A stretch of 14,789 bases of DNA from an uncultured Collinsella sp. (GCA_900756945.1 CAAELZ010000085.1:1-14789); one strand, 5' to 3'; shown: positions 6,643-13,291, numbered from the stretch's first letter. The notes: generated by a model not told the origin, from the sequence alone. Numbers and translations are program-made.

Positions 6643-7538
6643 TCGATGGAATCCTCATCAATGAGGTGGAAGCAAAGAACATCATGACCAAGTCCAGCCT
6701 GCCGGTAGGCGGCTACTCGGTCAATCCCTATGTAGGCTGCACGCATGCCTGCAAGTATTGCTATGCCTCCTTTATGAAGCGCTTTACCGGACACAAGGAG
6801 GAATGGGGCACCTTTCTTGATGTGAAGCATTGGCCGGAAATCAAGAATCCGAAGAAATACGCTGGACAGCGGGTGGTTATCGGTTCTGTGACGGATGGCT
6901 ACAATCCACAGGAGGAGCGATTCGGGAATACCAGGAAACTCCTGGAGCAGCTGATTGGCAGCGATGCAGATATTCTGATCTGCACAAAGTCCGATCTTGT
7001 GGTACGGGATATCGATCTGCTGAAGAGGCTTGGACGAGTGACCGTTTCATGGTCGATCAACACGCTGGATGAGAACTTCAAGAACGATATGGACTCCGCG
7101 TCGAGCATCGAGCGTCGTATCGCTGCTATGAAGCAGGTGTATGACGAAGGTATCCGTACGGTCTGCTTCGTGTCCCCGGTATTTCCCGGCATCACGGATT
7201 TTGAGATGATTTTTGAGCGAGTAAAAGATCGGTGCGATTTGTTTTGGCTCGAAAATCTCAATCTTCGGGGTGGTTTCAAAAAAGCGATCCTGGATTATAT
7301 CGCCGAGAAACATCCCAATCTCGTACCGCTTTACGATGAGATCTATAACAAGCGCAACCGTAGCTATTTTGAAGCGCTTGAAGTAAAAGCCGAGGAAATG
7401 GCCAAGAAGTACGATTGCCCCTTTGTGGACAACGAAATGCCTTATGGCAGAGTCCCCCAGGGGCATCCGGTGATCGTGGACTACTTCTATCACGAGGAAG
7501 TCCGAGGGTCGGATAATAGCGGAAAAAGAAATCGTTAA
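6630..7538 (+). CDS. radical SAM mobile pair protein B
   Basis: A 302-residue radical SAM enzyme, the partner of the gene just upstream. The motif GCTHACKYCYASF carries C37, C41 and C44 in CxxxCxxC spacing. Further segments fit a partial TIM barrel of the spore photoproduct lyase-like SPL/DUF5131 type: VIGSVTDGYNPQEERFGNTR, ILICTKSDLVVRDIDLL, TVSWSINTLDE and CFVSPVFPGITD. The start at 6630 is supported by GGAGG upstream and by the 13-base overlap with gene A; the longer frame reaching back to 6486 is only the A gene read in another frame. The end (VRGSDNSGKRNR) looks natural, so the gene seems complete. Two radical SAM enzymes made in equal amounts suggests a two-step or heteromeric modification. 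The target is unknown and I make no claim on it. Confidence 0.9.
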   Translation: MAEVIDGILINEVEAKNIMTKSSLPVGGYSVNPYVGCTHACKYCYASFMKRFTGHKEEWGTFLDVKHWPEIKNPKKYAGQRVVIGSVTDGYNPQEERFGNTRKLLEQLIGSDADILICTKSDLVVRDIDLLKRLGRVTVSWSINTLDENFKNDMDSASSIERRIAAMKQVYDEGIRTVCFVSPVFPGITDFEMIFERVKDRCDLFWLENLNLRGGFKKAILDYIAEKHPNLVPLYDEIYNKRNRSYFEALEVKAEEMAKKYDCPFVDNEMPYGRVPQGHPVIVDYFYHEEVRGSDNSGKRNR

Positions 7539-7705
7539 ACGGAAACCGACGACGATTCGCTCGAGCGATTAGCGTCCACGCGTGGCTTCTGCCGATTGGC
7601 GCAACGGGCGACGGATTAAGGGATCGCTCGGGCGGATGATCCCGCTGCAGTACAGGCGGTCGCTCAATTTAGCGGCATGAGCGTTTTCGCACGGAAAACC
7701 AGTAT

Positions 7706-8020
7706 CTTGTACCGTGGGTGCGCGACGACACGTTTCTGCAGGGTGCGACATGGCGCGAGAGCCTCGGACGATACGAGCGCTTCGTGCACGAGCGCGGAGC
7801 TGGCCGCGTGCTGCTGCTAGAGCTTGGCGTGGGCGAGATGACCCCCGGCATCATCACGCTCCCGCTCTGGAGCATGGCCGCAAAGCTGCCGGATGCGCAT
7901 CTGTTGAGCGTAAACATCTCGGGCGACTCAGCCCCGTTGCAGCTCGGAAGCAAGGCGGAGGCAATCCAGGTCGATTTGGGCGCACTGCTCTCGGCGGCGC
8001 GGGTGGGCGACGGTGCTTAA
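7706..8020 (+). pseudogene. 3' remnant of a second copy of the third sirtuin gene
   Basis: The frame LVPWVRDDTFLQGATWRESL runs on to a natural TAA and matches residues 180-282 of the intact third sirtuin (4122-4970) at about 90% identity by eye. It keeps the LELGVGEMTPGIITLP and LLSVNISGD stretches but lacks the NAD loop, the catalytic segment and the zinc ribbon. Homology begins abruptly around 7703-7706, directly after the cassette. A GTG at 7718 could allow translation of a 100-residue fragment, but there is no good ribosome site. Its stop overlaps the stop of the opposing cupin remnant. Confidence 0.9.
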
Positions 8021-8242
8021 GCCTCTTTGTTAGTCGCTTTGAGATAATCCTCGTCGTTCACAGGCTCCAACCACTCGTTGGAGGTCTCCTCGCCCGGAAC
8101 CTCCAGCGCGAGATGCGAGAACCAGCCGTCGGGCGCGGCTCCGTGCCAATGCTTCACCCCCGGGGCGATGTTGACCACATCGCCCCGGGTGCAGTTCCTG
8201 TGCCGGCTTTCCCCATTCCTGGTAAAACCCTCGACCAGTCAC
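8017..8242 (-). pseudogene. frameshifted C-terminal remnant of a cupin-domain protein
   Basis: Read on the minus strand, one frame gives GRGFYQEWGKPAQELHPG. After a one-base shift another gives DVVNIAPGVKHWHGAAPD, then WFSHLALEVPGEETSNEWLE, ending in TAA at 8017-8019. Together these reproduce the second half of the small cupins often annotated next to carboxymuconolactone decarboxylases; HWHG carries the metal-binding histidines. One extra G in the run at 8183-8189 causes the shift. The N-terminal half is missing, and an in-frame TGA lies upstream. The gene is therefore dead. Its stop overlaps the stop of the sirtuin remnant by two bases. Confidence 0.82.
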
Positions 8243-8290
8243 AGCATGCCGGCAGCGAGGTCAATGCGCATTCGCTCATGCTACAATCCA

Positions 8291-8406
8291 ACCACCAGAG
8301 ATGAAAACACAGTCCCCGTCGGGTAGTCGTGGGCGTGCGGGAGTCCGCATCAGTAACCTGCCTCCTTGGTTGTCCCTTCTCTGCATGGTCATCTACATAA
8401 AGGAGG
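8291..8406 (+). promoter_or_regulatory. structured leader of yjdF-family gene, probable yjdF-type riboswitch
   Basis: A closing helix can form between 8291-8301 (ACCA, then CAGAGA) and 8378-8389 (TCTCTG, then TGGT). Inside it, GTGCGG (8335-8340) pairs with CCGCAT (8345-8350) over a GAGT loop. CCTCCTT (8361-8367), within the folded region, is perfectly complementary to the ribosome site AAGGAGG (8400-8406) of the gene that follows. This suggests control of translation. The yjdF gene family is known to be preceded by a riboswitch that senses azaaromatic compounds; I infer the class from the gene downstream and not from a covariance match. A possible -10 (TACAAT, 8282-8287) sits just upstream. 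Confidence 0.6.
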
Positions 8407-8414
8407 AACCAACC

Positions 8415-8834
8415 ATGCAGATCAGCGTGTCGTCCACCCTGACCGTATATCACGACGGCCAATTCTGGGTCGGGCTGGCGGAGCACGTCGAGGACGGACG
8501 GTACGGCGTCGCCCGCATCGTCTTCGGCGCGGAGCCATCCGATGAGGAGATTCTGAAATTCGTCGTCGGCAAATGGGAGAAGTTCTCGTTCTTCGATGGC
8601 AAACCGGCTGAGGCAAGCAAGCCCATAAAGAACCCCAAGCGACGCGCTCGCGAGGCGGCGAAAACCCTCAAGCAGCCAGCGATGAGCACCAAGGCGCAGC
8701 AGGCGCTCGCGGCACAGGGGGAAGCGTTGAAGCAGGAGTCAGCTCATGCAAGAAGCCGACGCCGCGCGAAAGAGGCTGATGCGCGCTACGAGCAGAGAAA
8801 ACTGAAGCGCAAACAGAAGCATCGCGGGCATTGA
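8415..8834 (+). CDS. yjdF: YjdF-family protein (DUF2992)
   Basis: A 139-residue protein of the YjdF/DUF2992 family. The N-terminal half has the family's LTVYHDGQFWVGLAEH (9-24) and ARIVFGAEPSDEEILKFV (33-50). The C-terminal half is a highly basic helical tail with STKAQQALAAQ (about 90-100), ending in KRKQKHRGH, as in the Bacillus protein. The biochemical function is not established. The gene is usually controlled by a riboswitch responding to planar aromatic nitrogen compounds, which suggests a role in tolerance or detoxification. The ATG at 8415 is chosen because AAAGGAGG lies 8 bases upstream; the longer frame from 8301 would read through the structured leader. The gene is complete and stands alone, followed by a hairpin at 8869-8900. 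Confidence 0.93.
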   Translation: MQISVSSTLTVYHDGQFWVGLAEHVEDGRYGVARIVFGAEPSDEEILKFVVGKWEKFSFFDGKPAEASKPIKNPKRRAREAAKTLKQPAMSTKAQQALAAQGEALKQESAHARSRRRAKEADARYEQRKLKRKQKHRGH

Positions 8835-8868
8835 TCGCCATTTGCAGCAAGGCAAACCATATACAGCA

Positions 8869-8900
8869 GCGGTGTCAGCTCCACTTGGAGCCGACACCGC
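8869..8900 (+). terminator. hairpin downstream of yjdF
   Basis: GCGGTGTC (8869-8876) pairs with GACACCGC (8893-8900), and GCTCC (8878-8882) with GGAGC (8887-8891), leaving one mismatch and an ACTT loop. It starts 35 bases after the yjdF stop. The stem is strong but no T-tract follows, so termination is likely but unproven. Confidence 0.55.
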
Positions 8901-8994
8901 GTAGACGCTGATGGTGACGGCTATGCACCGGCACGGGCGCGCCACCGCACTTCACAGCTTGTTTCTCAAGTATTTGGGACGCACACGCGGCGTT

Positions 8995-9017
8995 CAAAAA
9001 TGCGGAGCGACTCCGCA
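8995..9017 (-). terminator. intrinsic terminator, minus strand
   Basis: On the minus strand TGCGGAG, loop TCG and CTCCGCA (9001-9017) are followed at once by TTTTT (complement of 8996-9000). It lies 26 bases beyond the stop of the remnant gene at 9043-9228 and is a textbook terminator for it. Confidence 0.78.
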
Positions 9018-9042
9018 TGGCTCGAGACTGAGCCGAGGTGCC

Positions 9043-9228
9043 CTACTTCTCGCCCTCCAGCAGCCCCACGATGCGGTCGATGTCGACGGCGAAGCGGGGC
9101 CTTCCCTCGCGCTCGTAGCGGTCGAGACATGCCTGGCACTCGGAGACAATGCGCTTGGTGTTGCCGTCGATGATGCGCTGGGGCGTCTCGTAGTAGGCCG
9201 AACCCTCGGTCCTAAAGCGACGCTGCCC
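9043..9228 (-). pseudogene. 3' remnant of an unidentified gene
   Basis: A minus-strand frame without a start codon reads AYYETPQRIIDGNTK, then RIVSECQACLDRYE, then PRFAVDIDRIVGLLEGEK and TAG. Residue mix, strong GC at third positions and a proper terminator just downstream indicate the true 3' end of a gene. Upstream, the frame hits TAG at 9229-9231 and another soon after, and no coding signal continues, so the front of the gene has been deleted. I do not recognise the family. It shows that the segment between yjdF and the guaA-like scar has also suffered deletions. Confidence 0.5.
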
Positions 9229-9231
9229 CTA

Positions 9232-9569
9232 CAGGTGAGCGATACTCTACGCCTTGCGGCACCCCGTCGCCCACGGAGGTTAAACGTGCACGTAAGCCGT
9301 ACTCTGAAAGCCGCGGCTTCCGGCAAGTAGTTTTTACCACGAAAACTCGCCTTAGATGCGCGTAGCTCTCAAAATAACACTCGCCGAGCCGTTGCTTAAC
9401 CGCCGACCTCGCTTGATGCAGAGGGCATTGGGGCAACGATAATGCGGATGAGTGTCGAGGATTCAAGTGGGCCTCGTGCCGTCCTTTCTGCGTTCATGCG
9501 CCCGTCTTCATTGCCTGAACTAAATTCCCCAAATAGAGCGTTATGGAGCGCATCGCGACGTTGCATGAA
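9232..9569. other. no gene recognised
   Basis: This stretch carries only short open frames on both strands without convincing ribosome sites or recognisable motifs. The frame 9396-9605 on the minus strand runs straight through the hairpin at 9570-9603 and is not credible. I see no repeat, RNA gene or promoter that I would defend. Confidence 0.5.
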
Positions 9570-9603
9570 GAAGCCCCAGATAGCCAATTCTACCTGGGGC
9601 TTC
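9570..9603 (-). terminator. strong hairpin, likely terminator downstream of the guaA-like 3' end
   Basis: GAAGCCCCAG (9570-9579) pairs perfectly with CTGGGGCTTC (9594-9603) around a 14-base loop. On the minus strand it lies about 45 bases after the TIEWE-stop codons at 9649-9666, the place expected for the terminator of that gene. The T-tract is short (TTCTTCAT). Confidence 0.6.
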
Positions 9604-9648
9604 ATTGCTATTCACTACCTTTTGTGACGTGCCGTATTAGACCCTCGG

Positions 9649-9678
9649 CTACTCCCACTCGATGGTTCTGATTTTGCT
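9649..9678 (-). other. guaA 3'-end scar, candidate attachment site (attR)
   Basis: Read on the minus strand these bases encode SKIRTIEWE followed by TAG. GMP synthases end almost universally in TIEWE, and the 3' end of guaA is a known integration site for tyrosine-recombinase genomic islands. Such islands leave a short copy of the gene end at their far side. An in-frame TGA lies 9 bases before the first listed codon and no other GMP synthase sequence is present. This is therefore only the tail, preceded by foreign sequence. The orientation implies that the island lies to the right (higher coordinates) and the intact guaA beyond the window. The core match is about 18 bases (9649-9666), so chance cannot be ruled out. 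Confidence 0.5.
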
Positions 9679-9802
9679 GCCCCATCATTCTAGTTGCATC
9701 CAGTTTTCGCTGCCGTCTCTAATCGAGCGCCGCCAAGTAGCACCATGTCGTGTTTCATCGGCTTCGGGGACAAAAGCTAAGATAACTTTAAAAACTTTTT
9801 TC

Positions 9803-9830
9803 AAACTCAGTGGGTTGAGTTTTTGTTTTT
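9803..9830 (+). terminator. intrinsic terminator, plus strand
   Basis: AAACTCA (9803-9809) pairs with TGAGTTT (9816-9822) around GTGGGT and is followed by TTTGTTTTT. No plus-strand gene is recognisable upstream between 9605 and 9800, so the transcript it ends is unknown. Between here and 9895 there is a second palindrome (CCAAAGG 9834-9840 with CCTTTGG 9854-9860) without a T-tract. Confidence 0.6.
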
Positions 9831-9895
9831 GCCCCAAAGGGCGCGGTGGGCCGCCTTTGGAGGCTCGATAGCGCCGAAAACGCCCGTTTTGAAAC

Positions 9896-10168
9896 TCAAG
9901 CACCCTTTTGCCTGCTAGCCGCCAGCTGCAATCGTAAGTGAATCAGCGCGGGTGGCTCGCGCATCATTTGCAAAACCCCAGGTCGCAGGTCTTCGCCATC
10001 GGCGGGCAAAGTGAGTAGTCTCGGGCAGCTTGCCCATGAGTTGGCGAATTGAATGAAAGCCTGCTCGTTCAACGGCCCCTGCATCAGAGAAACCACTTGG
10101 AGCAGAAGCCAATCTGGAAGACCGAATGGACGAGCATCGAGATTCCGAAGCGTACCATCATCACGCAA
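9896..10168 (-). CDS. hypothetical protein, last gene or fragment of the NERD operon
   Basis: A minus-strand frame that would start at a TTG (10166-10168) overlapping the end of the preceding broken gene and gives 90 residues. The stretches GLPDWLLLQVVSLMQGPLNE and AFIQFANSWASCPRLLTLPA look like an ordinary helical protein, and codon use is reasonable for this genome. There is no clear ribosome site; translational coupling to the overlapping upstream gene is possible. The frame is open only a few codons further upstream, so it could equally be the remaining C-terminus of a longer protein. No family is recognised. Confidence 0.4.
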   Translation of the reverse strand: MRDDGTLRNLDARPFGLPDWLLLQVVSLMQGPLNEQAFIQFANSWASCPRLLTLPADGEDLRPGVLQMMREPPALIHLRLQLAASRQKGA

Positions 10169-10670
10169 ACCCGATTCCAGCCCATTTCATGAAAGAGTCT
10201 TTACCTAGCCTGTCGAAATCCCGTTCCGATCGGTCGGGTGAATAGGTGTCGGCGTACACGTCGACCTTGGCGGACTCTTTCGAAAGCAGCTCGAGAGCTT
10301 CGTCGAGATCACTGGCGAGCTTGCCCCCGTCGATTCCGACCTTGAAGAGGTGCGTCTCGTCATGCTTTCTGAGCGCCGATTTATCCTGTAGCAGGTAAAA
10401 CCACTCGCCGTTTACCCGTTCGTAAGGGCGGTCCTCTCGCTCGAGAACGACCGGATCTCCCTCTTGAGCCTCGAGAAGCCCCCTACCCTCGATTCCAAAC
10501 TTCTGCGCGAGCGACTCAAGCTGCTAAAGCAGGTCGTACAGCCCCACCGCGGGCAGGAGCTCCGCCCCGTACGCCTTCTCGAGCATCGTCCGCTCGAAGC
10601 GGTCGTATGTTTTAATTGCCTCGCCGTAAGTCAGCGTGGTCCCGATCGAGGGCATCTCATCCATCTGCAT
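10161..10670 (-). pseudogene. hypothetical gene broken by one in-frame TAG, third in NERD operon
   Basis: From the ATG at 10668-10670 (GGAG 5 bases upstream) the frame reads MQMDEMPSIGTTLTYGEAIK and on to AVGLYDLL, then TAG at 10524-10526. It then continues in the same frame for 120 more residues: QLESLAQKFGIEGRGLLEAQ, later VNGEWFYLLQDKSALRKHDE and FKVGIDGGKLASDLDEALEL, ending KWAGIGFA and TGA at 10161-10163. The second part has coding character throughout and no independent start near its front. A single CAG-to-TAG change (giving LLQQLES) is the simplest explanation. The intact protein would have 169 residues. I do not recognise the family. It starts 19 bases after the small membrane protein gene and belongs to the same transcript as the NERD gene. 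Confidence 0.75.
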
Positions 10671-10689
10671 CGATTCTCCTGTCTGCCGA

Positions 10690-10986
10690 TTAGAGGCTGC
10701 TCGCCTCGCCGAGCGCTGGCGTATTCGCCGCAAAGCGCACCCCTCCAAAGGTGAGCTCGACGGGGTGTCCAGATTTGACCAAGTCGCAAAGGGCGTATAT
10801 TCCATATCCCGCCACCCCGGCAATGGAAACGACGAGGCATCCGAGAAGGCCAGCCTGAGGCTCGGTGATGCCGTTCGTCGCATCGACAAGGGATTTGAGC
10901 ATGCCCTGGCAATTAATGGCCTTCTCGTTCACGGCATCAATCGTCACGTCGCTTATTGCAATGGATCCCATCGTGTTTTCGGTCAT
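10690..10986 (-). CDS. small membrane protein, second in NERD operon
   Basis: A 98-residue protein with one clear transmembrane helix, AGLLGCLVVSIAGVAGYGIY (45-64). It is flanked by a mostly polar N-terminal half (MTENTMGSIAISDVTIDAVN...) and a C-terminal tail of about 30 residues. No known domain is recognised. The ATG at 10984-10986 has AAGGAG about 7 bases upstream. It lies 54 bases after the NERD gene and 19 bases before the next gene, so the three form an operon. Since the NERD protein also ends in a membrane helix, the two may meet in the membrane; this is inference from layout. Confidence 0.72.
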   Translation of the reverse strand: MTENTMGSIAISDVTIDAVNEKAINCQGMLKSLVDATNGITEPQAGLLGCLVVSIAGVAGYGIYALCDLVKSGHPVELTFGGVRFAANTPALGEASSL

Positions 10987-11040
10987 CCTTACTCCTTTTT
11001 GTAGTCAATCTGTGCTTTCCGCATCCAACAGCCAGGCTCC

Positions 11041-12018
11041 TTATCCTTTCTTTGCATGCAGGAATAGCCCACCCGCGCCTATTGCCAAACCAGAGATGAC
11101 AGCCGCCACGGCGGGTACCCAGCTGGGCAATTGTGAATGTCGAGCATGGTTATCGAGTGTTGTTGAAGAATCAACTTCGTTGTGGCCAGCAGCTATTGAT
11201 TTAGCAGCGTTCTTTGCAGTCTTGGCCTCGACCAGATCGAGGAAATCCTCGAGCTCGCTTTTTACACGGTTTTCGTCAAGCGGCATTGGAAACTCTGCCG
11301 CCGTCTTTCGTGCGAGGAGGACGGACTTGATGCGAACCATGTCCTCCCAAGACAGCTTCTCGTCGCATCGGTTTGCGTCTTCGATGCTGTAGACAATCTG
11401 ACCGCAACGCATCACGGGGACTCGATGGAAGAAATCGGTAACACTTGCCTCGTTATTCACGAAAAGAAGCATGCCATGCACGTCCTCTTCGCTCATGCGG
11501 CCGTCAGAAGAGAATTGAATCGCATCCCAAAGGGCATGCATCTTCTCACGCATTCGCTCACCGACGTTGTAGGAGCGAGGACCGCAGCGCAGGATTCCCC
11601 CATCGTCTATCACGACATCGTTTCGATAGTTCTTTACCTCGATCACGTATACGCCCGAACGGGCGATTAGAACTTGATCGTATTCCTCGAACGAGCCTCC
11701 ATTCGGAAGCGCGATGTTGGAAAGCAGCAGGCTATCGCCGCGAAGACATTTGAGACTCTTTGCGGCGAGAAGCTCGCCGCGCTTCCCGTTGATCAGCCCG
11801 CCTATGGTCGAACTGAGCTTCTCTAGATCCCGAATGAGGGCGGCGTAGGTGTCCTCCCCCTCCAACCCAAGGTCGTGGGCCTTGCTTCGCAGGTGGTCGA
11901 TAAGGTCGTAGGTACGCAGGCTCTCGCTGTACGAGGTTTCGAAAACTCGCTCCAGAAGCAGCCCCTCAAGACTCTTGAGCCGATCGAGAATCTCCGCGTT
12001 GGTATAGGTCTTACTCAT
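11041..12018 (-). CDS. NERD-domain (nuclease-related) protein with C-terminal membrane anchor
   Basis: A 325-residue protein. After a helical N-terminal region (1-70), the NERD domain starts at GKRGELLAAKSLKCL (78-92) and continues with LLLSNIALPNGGSFEEYDQV to VYVIEVKNYRNDVVID. Residues E82, D114 and E127-V-K129 give the expected E-D-ExK nuclease-like pattern, so the active site looks intact. A linker rich in Ser, Ala and Thr leads to one membrane helix, WVPAVAAVISGLAIGAGGLF (300-319), with a basic KKG end. The nuclease domain should therefore face the cytoplasm. The ATG at 12018 has AAGGAG 7 bases upstream. It is the first gene of a minus-strand operon with the small membrane protein and the amber-broken gene, and is divergent from the XRE regulator. 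NERD proteins are frequent on plasmids and islands and some occur in defence clusters; the role here is unknown. Confidence 0.9.
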   Translation of the reverse strand: MSKTYTNAEILDRLKSLEGLLLERVFETSYSESLRTYDLIDHLRSKAHDLGLEGEDTYAALIRDLEKLSSTIGGLINGKRGELLAAKSLKCLRGDSLLLSNIALPNGGSFEEYDQVLIARSGVYVIEVKNYRNDVVIDDGGILRCGPRSYNVGERMREKMHALWDAIQFSSDGRMSEEDVHGMLLFVNNEASVTDFFHRVPVMRCGQIVYSIEDANRCDEKLSWEDMVRIKSVLLARKTAAEFPMPLDENRVKSELEDFLDLVEAKTAKNAAKSIAAGHNEVDSSTTLDNHARHSQLPSWVPAVAAVISGLAIGAGGLFLHAKKG

Positions 12019-12091
12019 CTAGCACTCCTTGTCTACTTGCTCTCTGCCTGTTAGTATGCCTCGATGAAAAGCAGAATGGTAGAATCGATTA

Positions 12092-12105
12092 ACGGTAATA
12101 ACTGT
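12092..12105. promoter_or_regulatory. candidate operator between NERD operon and XRE regulator
   Basis: ACGGTAATAACTGT fits the fully symmetric pattern ACNGTNATNACNGT and is the clearest palindrome in the 127-base divergent gap. Its size and place suit a dimeric XRE repressor acting on both promoters, and the surroundings are AT-rich as expected for promoters. No experimental link. Confidence 0.45.
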
Positions 12106-12145
12106 AAATTGAATCATGTAATAGTCACTTAGGAGGATATTGAAG

Positions 12146-13009
12146 ATGAGCGGTCCAAAGGCAGAACTTCTGCAGCAAAACGAAGTCGTGAAGTCAAGAC
12201 TTAAATCGTGGCGAGACAATCTCCTTGGGCTCATGAGGGAGCGGAGCCTAACGCAGAATGGTCTCGCGGAGCTGATAAACAATCGGTTCTATGGCGAGAG
12301 CGATCAGTTTACGCAGAAGAACGTCAGCGCGTGGGTCAATGCTGGTCTTCCGGACAGGAAGGGCCATGTGCGGCCTTTTCCCAAATTCGAAATCATGCTT
12401 CAAATCGCCGCGGTGCTCGAGGTCGATCTCGGCTATCTCATAGGCGATATCGAATGCAAGACCTACAAGGCGCAGGATGCCCATGAGTACACGGGGATAG
12501 AGGAATCCGCCCTCGAGGAAGTTCGCAAAATCACGCATTTCGAACGCAAGTACCACCTCGGAGAAAGCCGGGGCTCGAACAGCGCAATGATAAGCGAAAT
12601 CCTAAAATCGCCCATCCTCCCAGAGCTTCTAGACGAGATGGCGAGCTTGGCTCAGCTTAATGACAAGAGAGACGATATAACGGAGGCCGTCGTTGCAGAA
12701 TACGGGGAGGAACTCGTCAACAGGGCCCTTAGGTATTGCGACGACTTTGTCGCACCCGGACCCGACGCGCCCGAGGAAGAGCTCCATGAGGTAGAAGCGA
12801 TCAACGAGGCCGTTTTCGAGTCGGCCGGGGTATCGCCTGAGGAGCGGCCGCGATTCATGGAGGCGGTGAAGGCGATTAGCAAGGCCATCGACGACTGCTA
12901 CGACGAGGAAAACCGCCTGGTTCGAGACGAAAGCGCAAGTCGCTATATGGTTCAGAAAAGGTTCGGGGAAATCGTCGAGTTGATTGCGCCCTCGCGTTTT
13001 ACAAAATAG
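12146..13009 (+). CDS. XRE-family helix-turn-helix regulator
   Basis: A 287-residue protein with an N-terminal XRE/Cro-type DNA-binding domain. LLGLMRERSLTQNGLAELIN (26-45) forms the first helices, QKNVSAWVNAG (about 57-67) the recognition helix, and FPKFEIMLQIAAVLEVDLGY (about 78-97) ends the domain. The following IGDIECKT is typical of phage-type repressors. The long C-terminal part is acidic and helical (for example APEEELHEVEAINEAVFESA) and has no recognised domain; it may mediate dimerisation or sense a signal. The ATG at 12146 has AGGAGG 9 bases upstream; the TTG at 12140 is too close to that site. Divergent from the NERD operon, it is its probable regulator through the palindrome at 12092-12105. 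Confidence 0.85.
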   Translation: MSGPKAELLQQNEVVKSRLKSWRDNLLGLMRERSLTQNGLAELINNRFYGESDQFTQKNVSAWVNAGLPDRKGHVRPFPKFEIMLQIAAVLEVDLGYLIGDIECKTYKAQDAHEYTGIEESALEEVRKITHFERKYHLGESRGSNSAMISEILKSPILPELLDEMASLAQLNDKRDDITEAVVAEYGEELVNRALRYCDDFVAPGPDAPEEELHEVEAINEAVFESAGVSPEERPRFMEAVKAISKAIDDCYDEENRLVRDESASRYMVQKRFGEIVELIAPSRFTK

Positions 13010-13291
13010 AGCACAGGGCCCTTTAGCTTGAATTATTGCTTTTAGAGCCCCGCCACTCGTACATCCCAGCTTACCCAGACAGCCCTCCCACAATGTCCGT
13101 ATCCCAACGGATGGGTACCATTTATCCGTGTGCACCTGGGACAACGGGCTGAAAAACCTGAGCAAGGTCGCTCGCAGAACATGCAACAGCAAACACGACA
13201 TAAGAGGCGAACGACAGATGCCGGACCCCGGATGACAACACCGCGGAAGACGAGCATTCCGACCACAACCGAACAACTCCAGCTACTAAGC
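13010..13291 (+). other. gene-less stretch ending in a strong terminator
   Basis: No credible gene lies between the XRE stop and the terminator at 13292. One plus-strand frame (about 13035-13236, containing SVCTWDNGLKNLSKVARRTC) stays open but has no start codon or ribosome site. The DNA has several complementary segments, such as CGGAT/ATCCG around 13110-13130 and TCCCAG/CTGGGA around 13064 and 13135. A structured RNA ending at the terminator is possible, as is simple 3' trailer of the XRE gene. Confidence 0.35.

Larger units (their letters stand above)
5936..7705 (+). mobile_element. inserted radical SAM mobile-pair cassette
   Basis: The two sirtuin remnants (ending near 5935 and starting near 7706) bracket this block. 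It holds two overlapping radical SAM genes whose base composition and codon use look less GC-rich than the flanks. The left edge has a short direct repeat, AGGCAGG twice (around 5936-5948). I found no matching repeat at the right edge, no transposase and no integrase. The 167 bases after the second gene (7539-7705) contain no convincing gene. The boundaries are set by where sirtuin homology stops and are accurate to perhaps 10 bases. Insertion was accompanied by deletion of most of the second sirtuin operon. Confidence 0.6.

Noticed and set aside
8159..8189. Perfect 12-bp hairpin as a terminator
   Set aside because: It lies inside the cupin coding sequence (GDVVNIAPG) and has no T-tract; it is kept only as a mutation mechanism.
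9685..9903. 72-residue minus-strand ORF near the guaA-like scar
   Set aside because: It runs through the terminator hairpin at 9803-9830, has no ribosome site, and its residues look like translated intergenic DNA.
1517..10670. Genome-wide reading of TAG as an amino acid, prompted by two in-frame TAG codons
   Set aside because: Clear genes here (the DUF4143 ATPase, the first and second sirtuins, DUF3800) end in TAG at their natural ends.
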